From contig JAFWZP010000027.1 in the NCBI GenBank assembly GCA_017522255.1, positions 1 through 37,037 on the forward strand: a DNA stretch of 37,037 bases, given 5' to 3'. The DNA comes from Bacteroidales bacterium (GTDB taxonomy: Bacteria; Bacteroidota; Bacteroidia; Bacteroidales; P3). The notes beneath the pieces were generated by a model. That model was not told the origin of the DNA. It made no database searches and saw only the letters and a list, made by a program, of their open reading frames with translations. Position numbers and translations under genes: made by a program. Within the stretch, counting starts at the first letter, position 1; every line of letters starts with the position of its first letter. Shown here piece after piece: positions 24,819 to 32,147 of this stretch.

Positions 24819-25712
24819 ATGGAAGAAAATAAACAAGAAATGTTGCAGCCGACATCGCAACAAACGGTAACAAAATTTGATTTTTTCGATTCAAATCAGT
24901 TTGCTATAATGCAAAGGTATTGCAAGATGTACGCAAGTAGCGACCTTGTTCCGGATAGTTACAAAATTACTACGCCGGAGTCAGAAAACAAAGCCATAGG
25001 AAATTGCATGATTGCAATGGATATTGCACTAAGAATAGGTGCTTCCCCTCTTATGGTTATGCAAAACATGGTTCCTATATATGGCAGACCAAGTTGGAGC
25101 AGTAAGTTTTTAATTGCTACCATCAATGTATGTGGCAGATTTAAGCCGCTAAAATACAAGATAGAATATGTTGGTAAAGTCGGAGTTGTGGATTATGTAG
25201 AATATAACACTCAGTGGGAAACAGGAGCTAACGGGCGTACATACAAAAAAACGACTCCGAAAACAGTGCAATTTGATGGGACTAACATTGAAAATATCAG
25301 ATGTACCGCCTATACCTCAGAACGAAACAGTGATGAGATATTAGAAGGAACACCGGTTGACTTGGTGATGGCAATAAAAGAAGGATGGTACACCAAGGCG
25401 GGTAGCAAATGGCAGACAATGCCATTGAAAATGCTAAAGTATCGTGCAGCTTCTTTTTGGGCCAATGAATACGCTCCAGAAATTTCGATGGGTATCTATA
25501 CCACGGAAGAGAATGAAGACATGGCAACAGTGGACGCAGAAGCAGAAGTTCTGCACACCAAAATCAACGAACCAAGGGTAAAGGTGGAAATATCTAGAAA
25601 ATCATCAGTAGAGCACCAAGAACCACAGCCAACGCCTATGAAAGTTTCTGCCCAAGATGCAGAGCCTATACAATCACAAGGCATTGCAATAGATAACGAT
25701 TGCGGATATTAG
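24819..25712 (+). CDS. RecT-family single-strand annealing protein
   Basis: 297 aa. Core ~20-225 with features of RecT-like proteins from Bacteroides phages: FDSNQFAIMQRYCKMYASSDLVPDSY, NKAIGNCMIAMDIALRIGASPLMVMQNM, GRPSWSSKFLIATIN, MPLKMLKYRAASFWANEYAPEISMGIYT. The C-terminal tail (~230-297) is low complexity. It would anneal complementary single strands during phage recombination or replication. No exonuclease of the RecE or lambda Exo type is adjacent; the MBL protein just downstream is the likely nuclease partner (inference). Confidence 0.8.
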   Translation: MEENKQEMLQPTSQQTVTKFDFFDSNQFAIMQRYCKMYASSDLVPDSYKITTPESENKAIGNCMIAMDIALRIGASPLMVMQNMVPIYGRPSWSSKFLIATINVCGRFKPLKYKIEYVGKVGVVDYVEYNTQWETGANGRTYKKTTPKTVQFDGTNIENIRCTAYTSERNSDEILEGTPVDLVMAIKEGWYTKAGSKWQTMPLKMLKYRAASFWANEYAPEISMGIYTTEENEDMATVDAEAEVLHTKINEPRVKVEISRKSSVEHQEPQPTPMKVSAQDAEPIQSQGIAIDNDCGY

Positions 25713-25756
25713 AATAAGTTCGTGATATTTAGACTGATTAATGTACTTTTTGTGGA

Positions 25757-25811
25757 ATGAGTGGCATGTTGGTTGCGTAGTGATTACCGGAGTTCGACTC
25801 TCCGCACTCAT
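25757..25811 (+). ncRNA. 55-nt tRNA-like element in intergenic leader
   Basis: A perfect 7-bp acceptor-type stem, ATGAGTG (25757-25763) with CACTCAT (25805-25811), directly adjoins a T-arm with a 5-bp stem CGGAG/CTCCG and a 7-nt loop TTCGACT that fits the universal TTCRANY loop. As in a tRNA, no nucleotide separates the T stem from the acceptor strand. Only 24 nt (25764-25787) replace the D and anticodon arms; they can fold as two 3-bp mini-hairpins (GCA-tgttggt-TGC, GTA-gtgat-TAC). No CCA is encoded. It lies in the 124-nt gap before the MBL gene. Function unknown: tRNA mimic, processing signal or tRNA remnant. Confidence 0.6.
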
Positions 25812-25836
25812 CAAGTTTAAGAAAAACAAGATAGAT

Positions 25837-26565
25837 ATGAATATAATATGTTACGGCTCGAGTAGCAAAGGAAACGGATATATACTTCAAGGTCAAAAAC
25901 AAACGCTTTTGATTGAAGCAGGCTTACCTACGAGTAATCTGAGAAAGCACATTAAAGACTTCTCAGCAATACAGGGATGCTTAATATCACACAAGCACGG
26001 AGACCATGCAAAGTACATGGGAGACATCATGAAAATGGGAATACCTGTTTATACCAATCAAGATACTTGGGAAAACTGTAGCACTTCCACCAAAATTGGA
26101 AGTCATATTGCAGCGTTAGAGCAAATAGAAATAGGCGAGTTCAGCGTTATCCCGATGTATGCAAATCACGATGTGCCATGTTTCTCATTCCTTATCAATC
26201 ATGAAGAAATGGGAAATTTGCTATTTATTACAGACAGTTCCGGATTCAACTACACATTTGATGACATTAATCATGTGATGATAGAATGCAATTGGTCGGA
26301 AGAATGTCTTCAAGAAGCATTGATAGAGGGACGAACCAATGAATATGTGGCACGCAGAAGCAGAGAGACACACATGGGATTAGACGTAATGCTTGATTAT
26401 CTCAAGTCAGAAGACTTGGCAAAAAACACCAATGAGGTTATTTTATTACATCTAAGCCACGAAAATTCAGACGAAAACCAATTTATCAAAATAGTGTCGG
26501 AAAATCTGAACAAGAAAGTCTATGTAGCTAAAAATGGACTTAACCTAAATATCAATCTTAATTAA
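25837..26565 (+). CDS. MBL-fold metallo-hydrolase (phage nuclease-like)
   Basis: 242 aa from the ATG at 25837. The ATG at 25741 would add 32 residues that are unlike the family and overlap the tRNA-like element. It begins with MNIICYGSSSKGNGYIL and contains the metal-binding motif H52-x-H54-x-D56-H57 (SHKHGDHAKY), later ANHDVPCFSF, LLFITDSSGF and LLHLSHENSDENQF. The sequence resembles the YycJ/WalJ-type MBL proteins that act on DNA ends. In the operon it follows recT, where phages usually have their exonuclease. Nuclease activity is inferred, not shown. Confidence 0.82.
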   Translation: MNIICYGSSSKGNGYILQGQKQTLLIEAGLPTSNLRKHIKDFSAIQGCLISHKHGDHAKYMGDIMKMGIPVYTNQDTWENCSTSTKIGSHIAALEQIEIGEFSVIPMYANHDVPCFSFLINHEEMGNLLFITDSSGFNYTFDDINHVMIECNWSEECLQEALIEGRTNEYVARRSRETHMGLDVMLDYLKSEDLAKNTNEVILLHLSHENSDENQFIKIVSENLNKKVYVAKNGLNLNINLN

Positions 26566-26568
26566 ATC

Positions 26569-27000
26569 ATGGAAACACTTTTTATTCAGAAGAAAGAGGG
26601 AAGATATGACCTTACAAAGCTGTTCGAGCATTTGAATATCTTAGCCGATGGCTTCTACAGAATAGAAGTTCGAAAGATACGAAAAAAAAGAACACTCGAC
26701 CAAAATGCCTGGCTGTTTGGATGTATCTATCCTATGCTCTTAAAAGCCTTGAATGACGAGGGATGGGAATTTGTGACCACTCAACAAGTTCATGAGTTTT
26801 TTAAGTCTATGCTTGGGAAAGAAAAGTTTGTAAACAAGCACACTGGCGAGATAGTTGAAATTCCACAATCTACTGCAGAAATGAATACAGTACAGTTTGC
26901 CACCTACTGCGAAGAACTTAGAAACTACGGACGTGAGTATCTCAACATCGAGATACCGGAACCAAACAAATTGTGGAACACAAGCAGGGAGGTAATATGA
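26569..27000 (+). CDS. NinB-like recombination protein
   Basis: 143 aa. The central motif RKKRTLDQNAWLFGCIYPML, then TTQQVHEFFKSMLGKE, STAEMNTVQFATYCEELRNYGREYLNIEIPEPN matches phage NinB/Orf-type proteins, which bind single-stranded DNA and load recombinases. Only 3 bp follow the MBL stop, and its stop overlaps the next ATG (ATGA). This fits a recombination cassette (ATPase, RecT, MBL, NinB). Confidence 0.78.
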   Translation: METLFIQKKEGRYDLTKLFEHLNILADGFYRIEVRKIRKKRTLDQNAWLFGCIYPMLLKALNDEGWEFVTTQQVHEFFKSMLGKEKFVNKHTGEIVEIPQSTAEMNTVQFATYCEELRNYGREYLNIEIPEPNKLWNTSREVI

Positions 27001-27830
27001 AAAAAGATGCATACTATTTTAAGCACGACAGTAATGCACGTAACGATGAAAAATTGCTCGTTGTTCGCAGAATGCACGGAATGGAGGGATATGGCACATA
27101 TTGGGGCATAATAGAAAAACTCAGAGAGTCGAAAGATTATACTCTTAGTAAAGACTACGATTCGATATCATGGGAATTGCGAGTAGATGAAGACATCGTC
27201 AAAAAAATAGTTGAGAACTATGGATTATTCACAGTAACAGACGATAAGTTTTACTCAGCAAGATTATGTGGAGACATGGTCGAATGGGACGAGAAAAAAG
27301 AAGCTCGCAGACAAGCCGGAATAATTGGAATGCAATCGAGATGGGGAAAGAAAGACAAAGAAGAAAGTGAAATCAAAGTACTCAAGGAAGAAGTTGTAAC
27401 CAAAAAAACCAAAGAAAAAAAATACACCAAAGAAGAAACGAAACTACATGGCGACTGCAAAAAATATTTCGATGAACTGTATAGACGATATAAAGGCATT
27501 GACTTCTATTGGTCAGCCAAAGAAATGACAGCAATAGTGAATATTATTGCTCAAATCAAATTTTATATGAAAGAAGAACAACGAAACGACCTTGACAAGG
27601 TTTTTCTGAATTTCCGGGCTTTCACAGATAGCCTGTTTGCACGAGGTGGAAATTGGATCACGAATAACACTTCACCCTCAAACATCAACAGCAAGTTTAA
27701 CGAGATTTATTCACAGCTAAAAAATGGAAAAGATGGAAACAAATCAACAGCTAACAGTGGCAATGCACGAGACAACAGAGATTACATTGCCTCCCTCGCT
27801 GGCAATATACGGAGTGGGGCAGATAAATAA
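26997..27830 (+). CDS. DUF4373/Lin1244-type phage replication protein
   Basis: 277 aa. The start at 26997 (ATGA overlap, preceded by GGAGG) is preferred over the alternative at 26973 inside the previous gene. N-terminal domain ~1-95: AYYFKHDSNARNDEKLLVVR ... RMHGMEGYGTYWGIIEKLRE, FYSARL, then a Lys/Glu linker and a C-terminal helical domain (~145-230, FDELYRRYKGIDFYWSAKEM). This is the architecture of Lin1244/Lin1753-type replisome organisers that help load helicase at a phage origin. Overlaps the following gene by 107 bp. Confidence 0.8.
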   Translation: MKKDAYYFKHDSNARNDEKLLVVRRMHGMEGYGTYWGIIEKLRESKDYTLSKDYDSISWELRVDEDIVKKIVENYGLFTVTDDKFYSARLCGDMVEWDEKKEARRQAGIIGMQSRWGKKDKEESEIKVLKEEVVTKKTKEKKYTKEETKLHGDCKKYFDELYRRYKGIDFYWSAKEMTAIVNIIAQIKFYMKEEQRNDLDKVFLNFRAFTDSLFARGGNWITNNTSPSNINSKFNEIYSQLKNGKDGNKSTANSGNARDNRDYIASLAGNIRSGADK

Positions 27831-28449
27831 AACATTCGCAGAGGTTCGCACCATTAGCGAGGCTTTACAGTGTAAAGCACCATCATTGTATAACTTATCT
27901 AAGGAAGTAGATAGAAATATGCTGGAAACTCTGCTTAAAATGCACATAGTGGCATTGGATATTTTCCTCAAGCAGAAAGATGGGTTAACAATAGAAGAAA
28001 TAGAGTTGATAGTTGACGAAATAATGTCGGCATATAGTCATCTTACCTTTGCCGATATCAATGTTATTTTTCGCAATGCAAAGATTGGGAAATATGGCGA
28101 CTTGTATCAGCAATTATCTTGTGCCAAAATAATACGATGGTTCGAAATGTATGCCAATGAGAGAGCAGACAAAGCTTTAGACGAAAGTCTGCGAGACGAG
28201 AGAGCCGAAAACGGAATAAAGCCAGACCCAAATACACTTAGAGGGCTTGGATATAAAGTTGACGAAAATGGAAATCCAATTTTAGATGAGAGAGGTAGGC
28301 CTATGCTTGATAAAGATGTCATCAAAGAAAACAACGACAAGCGAAAAGCCATCGATGAAGAACGAAAACGAAAAATTCAATGGCAGATAGATAAAGATAA
28401 CGGTTTTATGAAATGGAAAGCAGAATACTTGAAAACAGGAAAATTATAA
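27724..28449 (+). CDS. Conserved phage protein linked to replication genes (DUF6633-like)
   Basis: 241 aa. Helical core LTIEEIELIVDEIMSAYSHL ... TFADINVIFRNAKIGKYGDLY followed by CAKIIRWFEMYANERADKAL. This pattern is common in Bacteroides phage and plasmid proteins next to DUF4373 replication genes and may be a helicase-loader or replication accessory protein. The C-terminal ~80 residues are charged. The start overlaps the previous gene by 107 bp; ATG 27763 is an alternative. No catalytic motif seen. Confidence 0.65.
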   Translation: MEKMETNQQLTVAMHETTEITLPPSLAIYGVGQINKTFAEVRTISEALQCKAPSLYNLSKEVDRNMLETLLKMHIVALDIFLKQKDGLTIEEIELIVDEIMSAYSHLTFADINVIFRNAKIGKYGDLYQQLSCAKIIRWFEMYANERADKALDESLRDERAENGIKPDPNTLRGLGYKVDENGNPILDERGRPMLDKDVIKENNDKRKAIDEERKRKIQWQIDKDNGFMKWKAEYLKTGKL

Positions 28450-28734
28450 GATATAGGGAAGAAAAAATATTACACCTTATTCTTAAACATAAGTGGTACG
28501 ATATGATAGCCACAGGTGAAAAAAACCGAAGAATACAGGGAAATTAAACGCTACTATGAAAAGAAGTTTTACAATAATGACTATACCCACGTTGTGTTTC
28601 ACAAAGGATACACAAATACAACAATCAAATTCAAAATAGAAGACATAACCATAGGTGAAGGTCGTCCCGAATGGGGTGCCGAAAAGGGTAAAAATTATTA
28701 CAAAATAATACTTGGAGAAAGAATATATGAGTAA
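28413..28734 (+). pseudogene. ASCH-domain protein split by a +1 frameshift
   Basis: Two frames join to one ASCH protein. The first reads ILHLILKHKWYDMIATGEK (to ~28516). The second reads KTEEYREIKRYYEKKFYNND, THVVFHKGY, GEGRPEWGAEKGKNYYKIIL (to 28734). The break is at an A7 run (GGTGAAAAAAACC, ~28514-28522); six A's would give GEKTEEYREIK, the family consensus. The 5' frame has an ATG at 28413 inside the preceding gene, and no ATG near the expected start (ATA 28467 follows AGGGAAG). ASCH domains resemble EVE/PUA RNA-binding folds; phage members may act on modified nucleotides. May be a true mutation or a sequencing error. Confidence 0.75.
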
Positions 28735-29476
28735 AACAAAAATAGAATGGACTGAAAAAACTTGGAATCCGATAACAGGTTGCACCAAGTATTCACAAGG
28801 CTGTGCCAATTGCTATGCCGAAACTATGTCAAATAGGCTTAAAGCTATGGGATTGGATAAATATACAAATGGGTTTAAGCTGACACTTCATGAAAATGAA
28901 TTAGAACAACCTAAAAAATGGGGGAAGCCTCATATGGTTTTTGTTTGCTCGATGAGCGACCTCTTTCATAAAGATGTACCTTTTGAATTCATCGATAAAG
29001 TTATGGAGGTAATAACAAGAACACCACAACACACATATCAAATATTAACAAAGCGTGCTGAACGTATGGCAGAATATTTTGCGACAAGAGAAATTCCCCA
29101 AAACGCTTGGTTGGGAGTAACTGTAGAGGCTCAAACTTCAAAGATTAGGATTGACATCTTGCGTACTTTGGCTGCACCGATACGTTTCCTATCTTGCGAA
29201 CCATTGTTGGAAGATTTGGGGTGTTTGAATTTGGATAACATCGATTGGGTAATAGTAGGTGGTGAAAGCGGACCAGAAGCCCGCCTCATGAAAGAAGATT
29301 GGGTATTGGAGATAAAAGACCAATGCGAATCTCAAAATGTACCTTTTTTCTTCAAACAATGGGGTACATGGGGTAGAGATGGAGTGAAACGAAACAAGAA
29401 AGCCAACGGAAGCCTATTGAGAGGAAAAGAATACAAACAAATGCCAATAAGCCATGAAAACCGAAGCAATAATTAA
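28727..29476 (+). CDS. Phage Gp37/Gp68 (DUF5131) family protein
   Basis: 249 aa from the ATG at 28727 (overlaps the ASCH stop by 8 bp). Hallmarks: IEWTEKTWNPITGCTKYSQG, cysteines C19-x6-C26-x2-C29 (GCTKYSQGCANCYAE), FVCSMSDLFHKDVP, YQILTKRAERM, LGVTVEAQ, RFLSCEPLL, WVIVGGESGPEAR, PFFFKQWG. The three-cysteine cluster and TIM-barrel-like pattern suggest a radical-SAM-like enzyme. Members are widespread in phages; the reaction is not established to my knowledge. Neighbouring ASCH gene suggests a nucleic-acid or nucleotide modification pair (inference). Confidence 0.88.
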   Translation: MSKTKIEWTEKTWNPITGCTKYSQGCANCYAETMSNRLKAMGLDKYTNGFKLTLHENELEQPKKWGKPHMVFVCSMSDLFHKDVPFEFIDKVMEVITRTPQHTYQILTKRAERMAEYFATREIPQNAWLGVTVEAQTSKIRIDILRTLAAPIRFLSCEPLLEDLGCLNLDNIDWVIVGGESGPEARLMKEDWVLEIKDQCESQNVPFFFKQWGTWGRDGVKRNKKANGSLLRGKEYKQMPISHENRSNN

Positions 29477-29714
29477 AGAATTGGTCGATATGCAGAAAGA
29501 CCTCCGAGAAATGAAACGCTGCATGGGAATAATGAACACTCGCTACAATTATCTAAACCATAGAGTAAACACTTTGAAACGGAGACTTTCTAAGTCTATA
29601 AGAAACGAACAAGTCCAAACAAAAGCTTACTCCAAAGATGATAGACAACTATCATTAGGATTCAAAGAAAACAATGTGAAATTATTAAAAGAAAAGAAAT
29701 ATGAAACCATTTGA
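29454..29714 (+). CDS. Small coiled-coil phage protein
   Basis: 86 aa. Heptad-like helix MKTEAIIKELVDMQKDLREM and NTRYNYLNHRVNTLKRRLSK, then a basic tail. Overlaps the preceding gene by 23 bp and the following one by 14 bp, typical of compact phage operons. No family recognised. Confidence 0.6.
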   Translation: MKTEAIIKELVDMQKDLREMKRCMGIMNTRYNYLNHRVNTLKRRLSKSIRNEQVQTKAYSKDDRQLSLGFKENNVKLLKEKKYETI

Positions 29715-30066
29715 TTACGAATTAGCAAAACAAAAAGGTGTAAAGCTGTGCACCGTTGATGGCAGAGCCGCAAGAATAGTTTGCCATGATATGAAAGGAC
29801 ACCCCAATGATATGGTAGTTATAGTAGAAACGAAAGATAGGAATGAAGATATTCCATTAGTGTACTATAAGAATGGATGCCCATACAGTGCCGGTAAAAA
29901 TTTTCATTTGCAAATCCTTTCCGAAACCCGATACTTGAACGTGTTTCAAAATGAAAAGGGTAGCTACTACACCACAGGAAAGCTACACGAAAGCGAAGAC
30001 TTGGCAAAGAGTCTCGAAACTAACGAAAATGGTACTTATGTAAAAACGATAAAAATTGAGATATAA
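29701..30066 (+). CDS. Conserved Bacteroides-phage hypothetical protein
   Basis: 121 aa. Begins MKPFDYELAKQKGVKLCTVD, GRAARIVCHDMKG, then LVYYKNGCPYSAGKNFHLQI, LNVFQNEKGSYYTTGKLHES. This 'PFDLE-K-G..V.T.DGRPVRIIC.D.KG' pattern recurs in Bacteroidales phages and mobile elements; function unknown. Beta-rich, cytoplasmic. Its stop overlaps the next ATG (ATAATGG). Confidence 0.65.
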   Translation: MKPFDYELAKQKGVKLCTVDGRAARIVCHDMKGHPNDMVVIVETKDRNEDIPLVYYKNGCPYSAGKNFHLQILSETRYLNVFQNEKGSYYTTGKLHESEDLAKSLETNENGTYVKTIKIEI

Positions 30067-30341
30067 TGGAAAATTTAATTGAAAACGCTCAACGTATTAT
30101 AGAACTTAATCGTGAAGTAAAAAACCTTGAGTCAATTTGTAAAAATGTGTCAAATGCAGATATATGTAGAAAATTTGACTTGGAATTTAGTGTATCGAAA
30201 GGTGCTGACAACTACACTCTTTACATTTATGACAGAGAACTAGTAGAGTTTATCAAAACATGCGTACATGAACATTATAATAAAAAACTCGAAAAGCTAA
30301 AAGAGGAATTAAATCAGTATGTAATTTCAAAGAAAATATAG
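30066..30341 (+). CDS. Small helical phage protein
   Basis: 91 aa. Two charged helices (ENAQRIIELNREVKNLESIC; KLEKLKEELNQY) flank a short beta segment (SKGADNYTLYIYDRELVEF). No family recognised. One-nucleotide overlap with the upstream gene and 2 bp from the next, so translationally coupled. Confidence 0.6.
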   Translation: MENLIENAQRIIELNREVKNLESICKNVSNADICRKFDLEFSVSKGADNYTLYIYDRELVEFIKTCVHEHYNKKLEKLKEELNQYVISKKI

Positions 30342-30343
30342 AC

Positions 30344-30565
30344 ATGGAAATTCAAGACATTATAAATAGCGATAGAGTTATTGACAGCAATAGAGGTATA
30401 TGTATGGATTTGCTTTCTTTTATGAGAAAAGACAAGATAACAGACGCAGAAACCTACTTTGGCAACATAGCCGAAGTAAGACGAGGTAATTGCCCTTATA
30501 AAGGGAGCTGCACGAGATATAAAAACACTACATTTGCACATAAACTGCAAATAACCGTCAAATAA
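30344..30565 (+). CDS. Small phage protein with Cys pair
   Basis: 73 aa, ATG at 30344. A helical N-terminus and a C-terminal RRGNCPYKGSCTRYKN segment whose two cysteines five residues apart could bind metal only in a dimer. No family recognised. Followed by a 57-nt A-rich gap containing a repeated GCAAACAAAA motif. Confidence 0.5.
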   Translation: MEIQDIINSDRVIDSNRGICMDLLSFMRKDKITDAETYFGNIAEVRRGNCPYKGSCTRYKNTTFAHKLQITVK

Positions 30566-30622
30566 ATAACCAACAAAGTATTAATACATTGCAAACAAAA
30601 TGGATTTGCTTTGTAAACAAAA

Positions 30623-30943
30623 ATGAAAACAAAAATGCAAACAAAATCAAAACCATTTGAGATCGGCGAAAAAATTTACACTCATTGCTTCGAGGGTGGT
30701 GAACCTATTGTAATTGAAGATAAAGTTTCAGAAATAATAGTAACGTCCCACGATAAACGCATATATAACACCATTTCCGCAAGCGGGCTTAGTGAAAATC
30801 AAATTTACAGGACAGAGCTTGAAGCGTATCTGAGCCTAAAAGACGAGTTAAGGGATATAATAGCATTTTATGCCGACAATTTAGTAAAGGTTAAAACCAA
30901 AATCAAAGAACTAAAAAAGCAAGAAAAAGATGAAAGAAAATAA
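30623..30943 (+). CDS. Phage hypothetical protein with C-terminal coiled coil
   Basis: 106 aa. An N-terminal beta-barrel-like segment (FEIGEKIYTHCFEGGEPIVI ... YNTISASG), then a helical Lys/Glu-rich tail (VKVKTKIKELKKQEKDERK). ATGs at 30623 and 30635 are both possible. Its end overlaps the next gene by 14 bp. Function unknown. Confidence 0.6.
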   Translation: MKTKMQTKSKPFEIGEKIYTHCFEGGEPIVIEDKVSEIIVTSHDKRIYNTISASGLSENQIYRTELEAYLSLKDELRDIIAFYADNLVKVKTKIKELKKQEKDERK

Positions 30944-31694
30944 CGAAAAAATTGCAGTAGTACCAAGTGCAGAAGCATTGGAACATTTGCATTGGGATTA
31001 TAGATTTGTTGCAAGAACTATAGCAACTATGCACGAAGAAGACTTCGTAGATGAAAGTACAGGTGAAGTGGTATCGGTTCAAATTAAGGATAACATCTTG
31101 TTTGAACGAGGTCATGAATTGTCGCAAGATGACATCAGTTTGCTACTATTCCATTTTCAAACGGGAGACCTAAAAGAAGTACATTTGAGCAATCAACAAC
31201 GGTATGCTCAAGTAGCAGGAAAAGGCATGACCTTATGGGTTGTCAAGGCAAGCGGAGTAAAGAATGTAAAAATAATGCTCAAAGCAAAAACGGCTTCTAT
31301 AGCTTACGAAGTTGCCAAAGACTACATAGAACTAAACTATAAGGGAACATTCGTTATACAAGGAATAAAAACATTTGCCGACAGCATAGTTCTTGAGCCG
31401 GAAGAGAGTGAAACAAATATTTCGGTAGATAGATATTGGTATAGATTGATAGTGCAACAAGAGTACGAAGATTGCGGAGGTTCTGAGTTTGAATATTCCT
31501 TTGTTGTCTATGCCGAAAATGCAGATGTGGCAAAAATGCTTATTGATAGATATTTAGCTAAAAGGAAAACAGAGGATAAAGACCTTGAACCTATTATTTT
31601 GAAAACTAAAACAGCTTCGGTAATAAGTTGTGATGTAGTTGTGCCATTTGATTTTTGCCAAGCATATAACGACGAACACAAGGAGGAAGAATGA
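30930..31694 (+). CDS. Large hypothetical phage early protein
   Basis: 254 aa. No family recognised. The first ~80 residues are acidic (HEEDFVDESTGEVVSVQIKD, FERGHELSQDDISLLLFHFQ); the rest looks like two similar alpha/beta units of ~85 residues (LWVVKASGVKNVKIMLKAKT...ELNYKGTFVIQGIKTF and YWYRLIVQQEYEDCGGSEFE...ADVAKMLIDRYLAKR). The repeated 'beta-strand, then AxxAxxxAxDYI helix' pattern hints at an internal duplication. Its stop overlaps the next ATG (ATGA), with strong SD AAGGAGG. Confidence 0.65.
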   Translation: MKENNEKIAVVPSAEALEHLHWDYRFVARTIATMHEEDFVDESTGEVVSVQIKDNILFERGHELSQDDISLLLFHFQTGDLKEVHLSNQQRYAQVAGKGMTLWVVKASGVKNVKIMLKAKTASIAYEVAKDYIELNYKGTFVIQGIKTFADSIVLEPEESETNISVDRYWYRLIVQQEYEDCGGSEFEYSFVVYAENADVAKMLIDRYLAKRKTEDKDLEPIILKTKTASVISCDVVVPFDFCQAYNDEHKEEE

Positions 31695-31960
31695 GAAAGG
31701 GCACGGCAATGCGTACTATTACCACCAACGAGTGGACCGATGCCACCACGCACAAGCCTTGGCAGGGACGCGTAGTAATAGTACGCACCTCCACCGGAGC
31801 AATGCTATTGGCAAGGTGGAACGGAAAACTATGGATAAATGCAACTCAGATAAGCTGCATTGGAGACATTTACATACAAGAAGAGATAACACATTTTTAT
31901 ATATTTGAAAAATACATTGACAATGATGAAATTAAAGAAGTTTATACGCAAAATGTTTAG
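31691..31960 (+). CDS. DUF551-like small phage protein
   Basis: 89 aa. The core NEWTDATTHKPWQGRVVIVR and LLARWNGKLWIN ... ITHFYIF resembles DUF551-type domains (W.....P..g..VLV....g....A.Y.g..W......THW..lp) common in phages; function unknown. ATGA overlap with the gene upstream and preceded by AAGGAGG, an uncommon strong Shine-Dalgarno for this phylum. Confidence 0.6.
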   Translation: MRKGTAMRTITTNEWTDATTHKPWQGRVVIVRTSTGAMLLARWNGKLWINATQISCIGDIYIQEEITHFYIFEKYIDNDEIKEVYTQNV

Positions 31961-32147
31961 CACCGACTACCGCATGGCAGTAGAGGCAAAAGGGAAGATA
32001 ATCAACATATATGGTTTCAACACAAAACAGATGAAAGGCATAGCCAACCGCACGCCCAACCTAAGCCGATGGGCCCTGTACAAAACAGGGCCACTATTCT
32101 TGCCGGAACGAGAGATAGACAGCTATGTAAAGGAGGGAAACCAATGA
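31923..32147 (+). CDS. Small basic phage protein
   Basis: 74 aa from the ATG at 31923 (31926 also possible). Basic N-terminus MMKLKKFIRKMFSTDYRMAV and a PNLSRWALYKTGPLFLPERE segment. Overlaps its neighbours on both sides (38 bp and 4 bp). No family recognised. Confidence 0.5.
   Translation: MMKLKKFIRKMFSTDYRMAVEAKGKIINIYGFNTKQMKGIANRTPNLSRWALYKTGPLFLPEREIDSYVKEGNQ

Noticed and set aside
25741-25836. N-terminal extension of the MBL protein from the ATG at 25741
   Set aside because: The 32 extra residues are unlike the family, which starts at MNIICYGSSS, and the stretch coincides with the tRNA-like structure.
28514-28522. Programmed -1 ribosomal frameshift at the A7 run in the ASCH gene
   Set aside because: The downstream half lies in the +1 frame relative to the upstream half, so a -1 slip would not join them.
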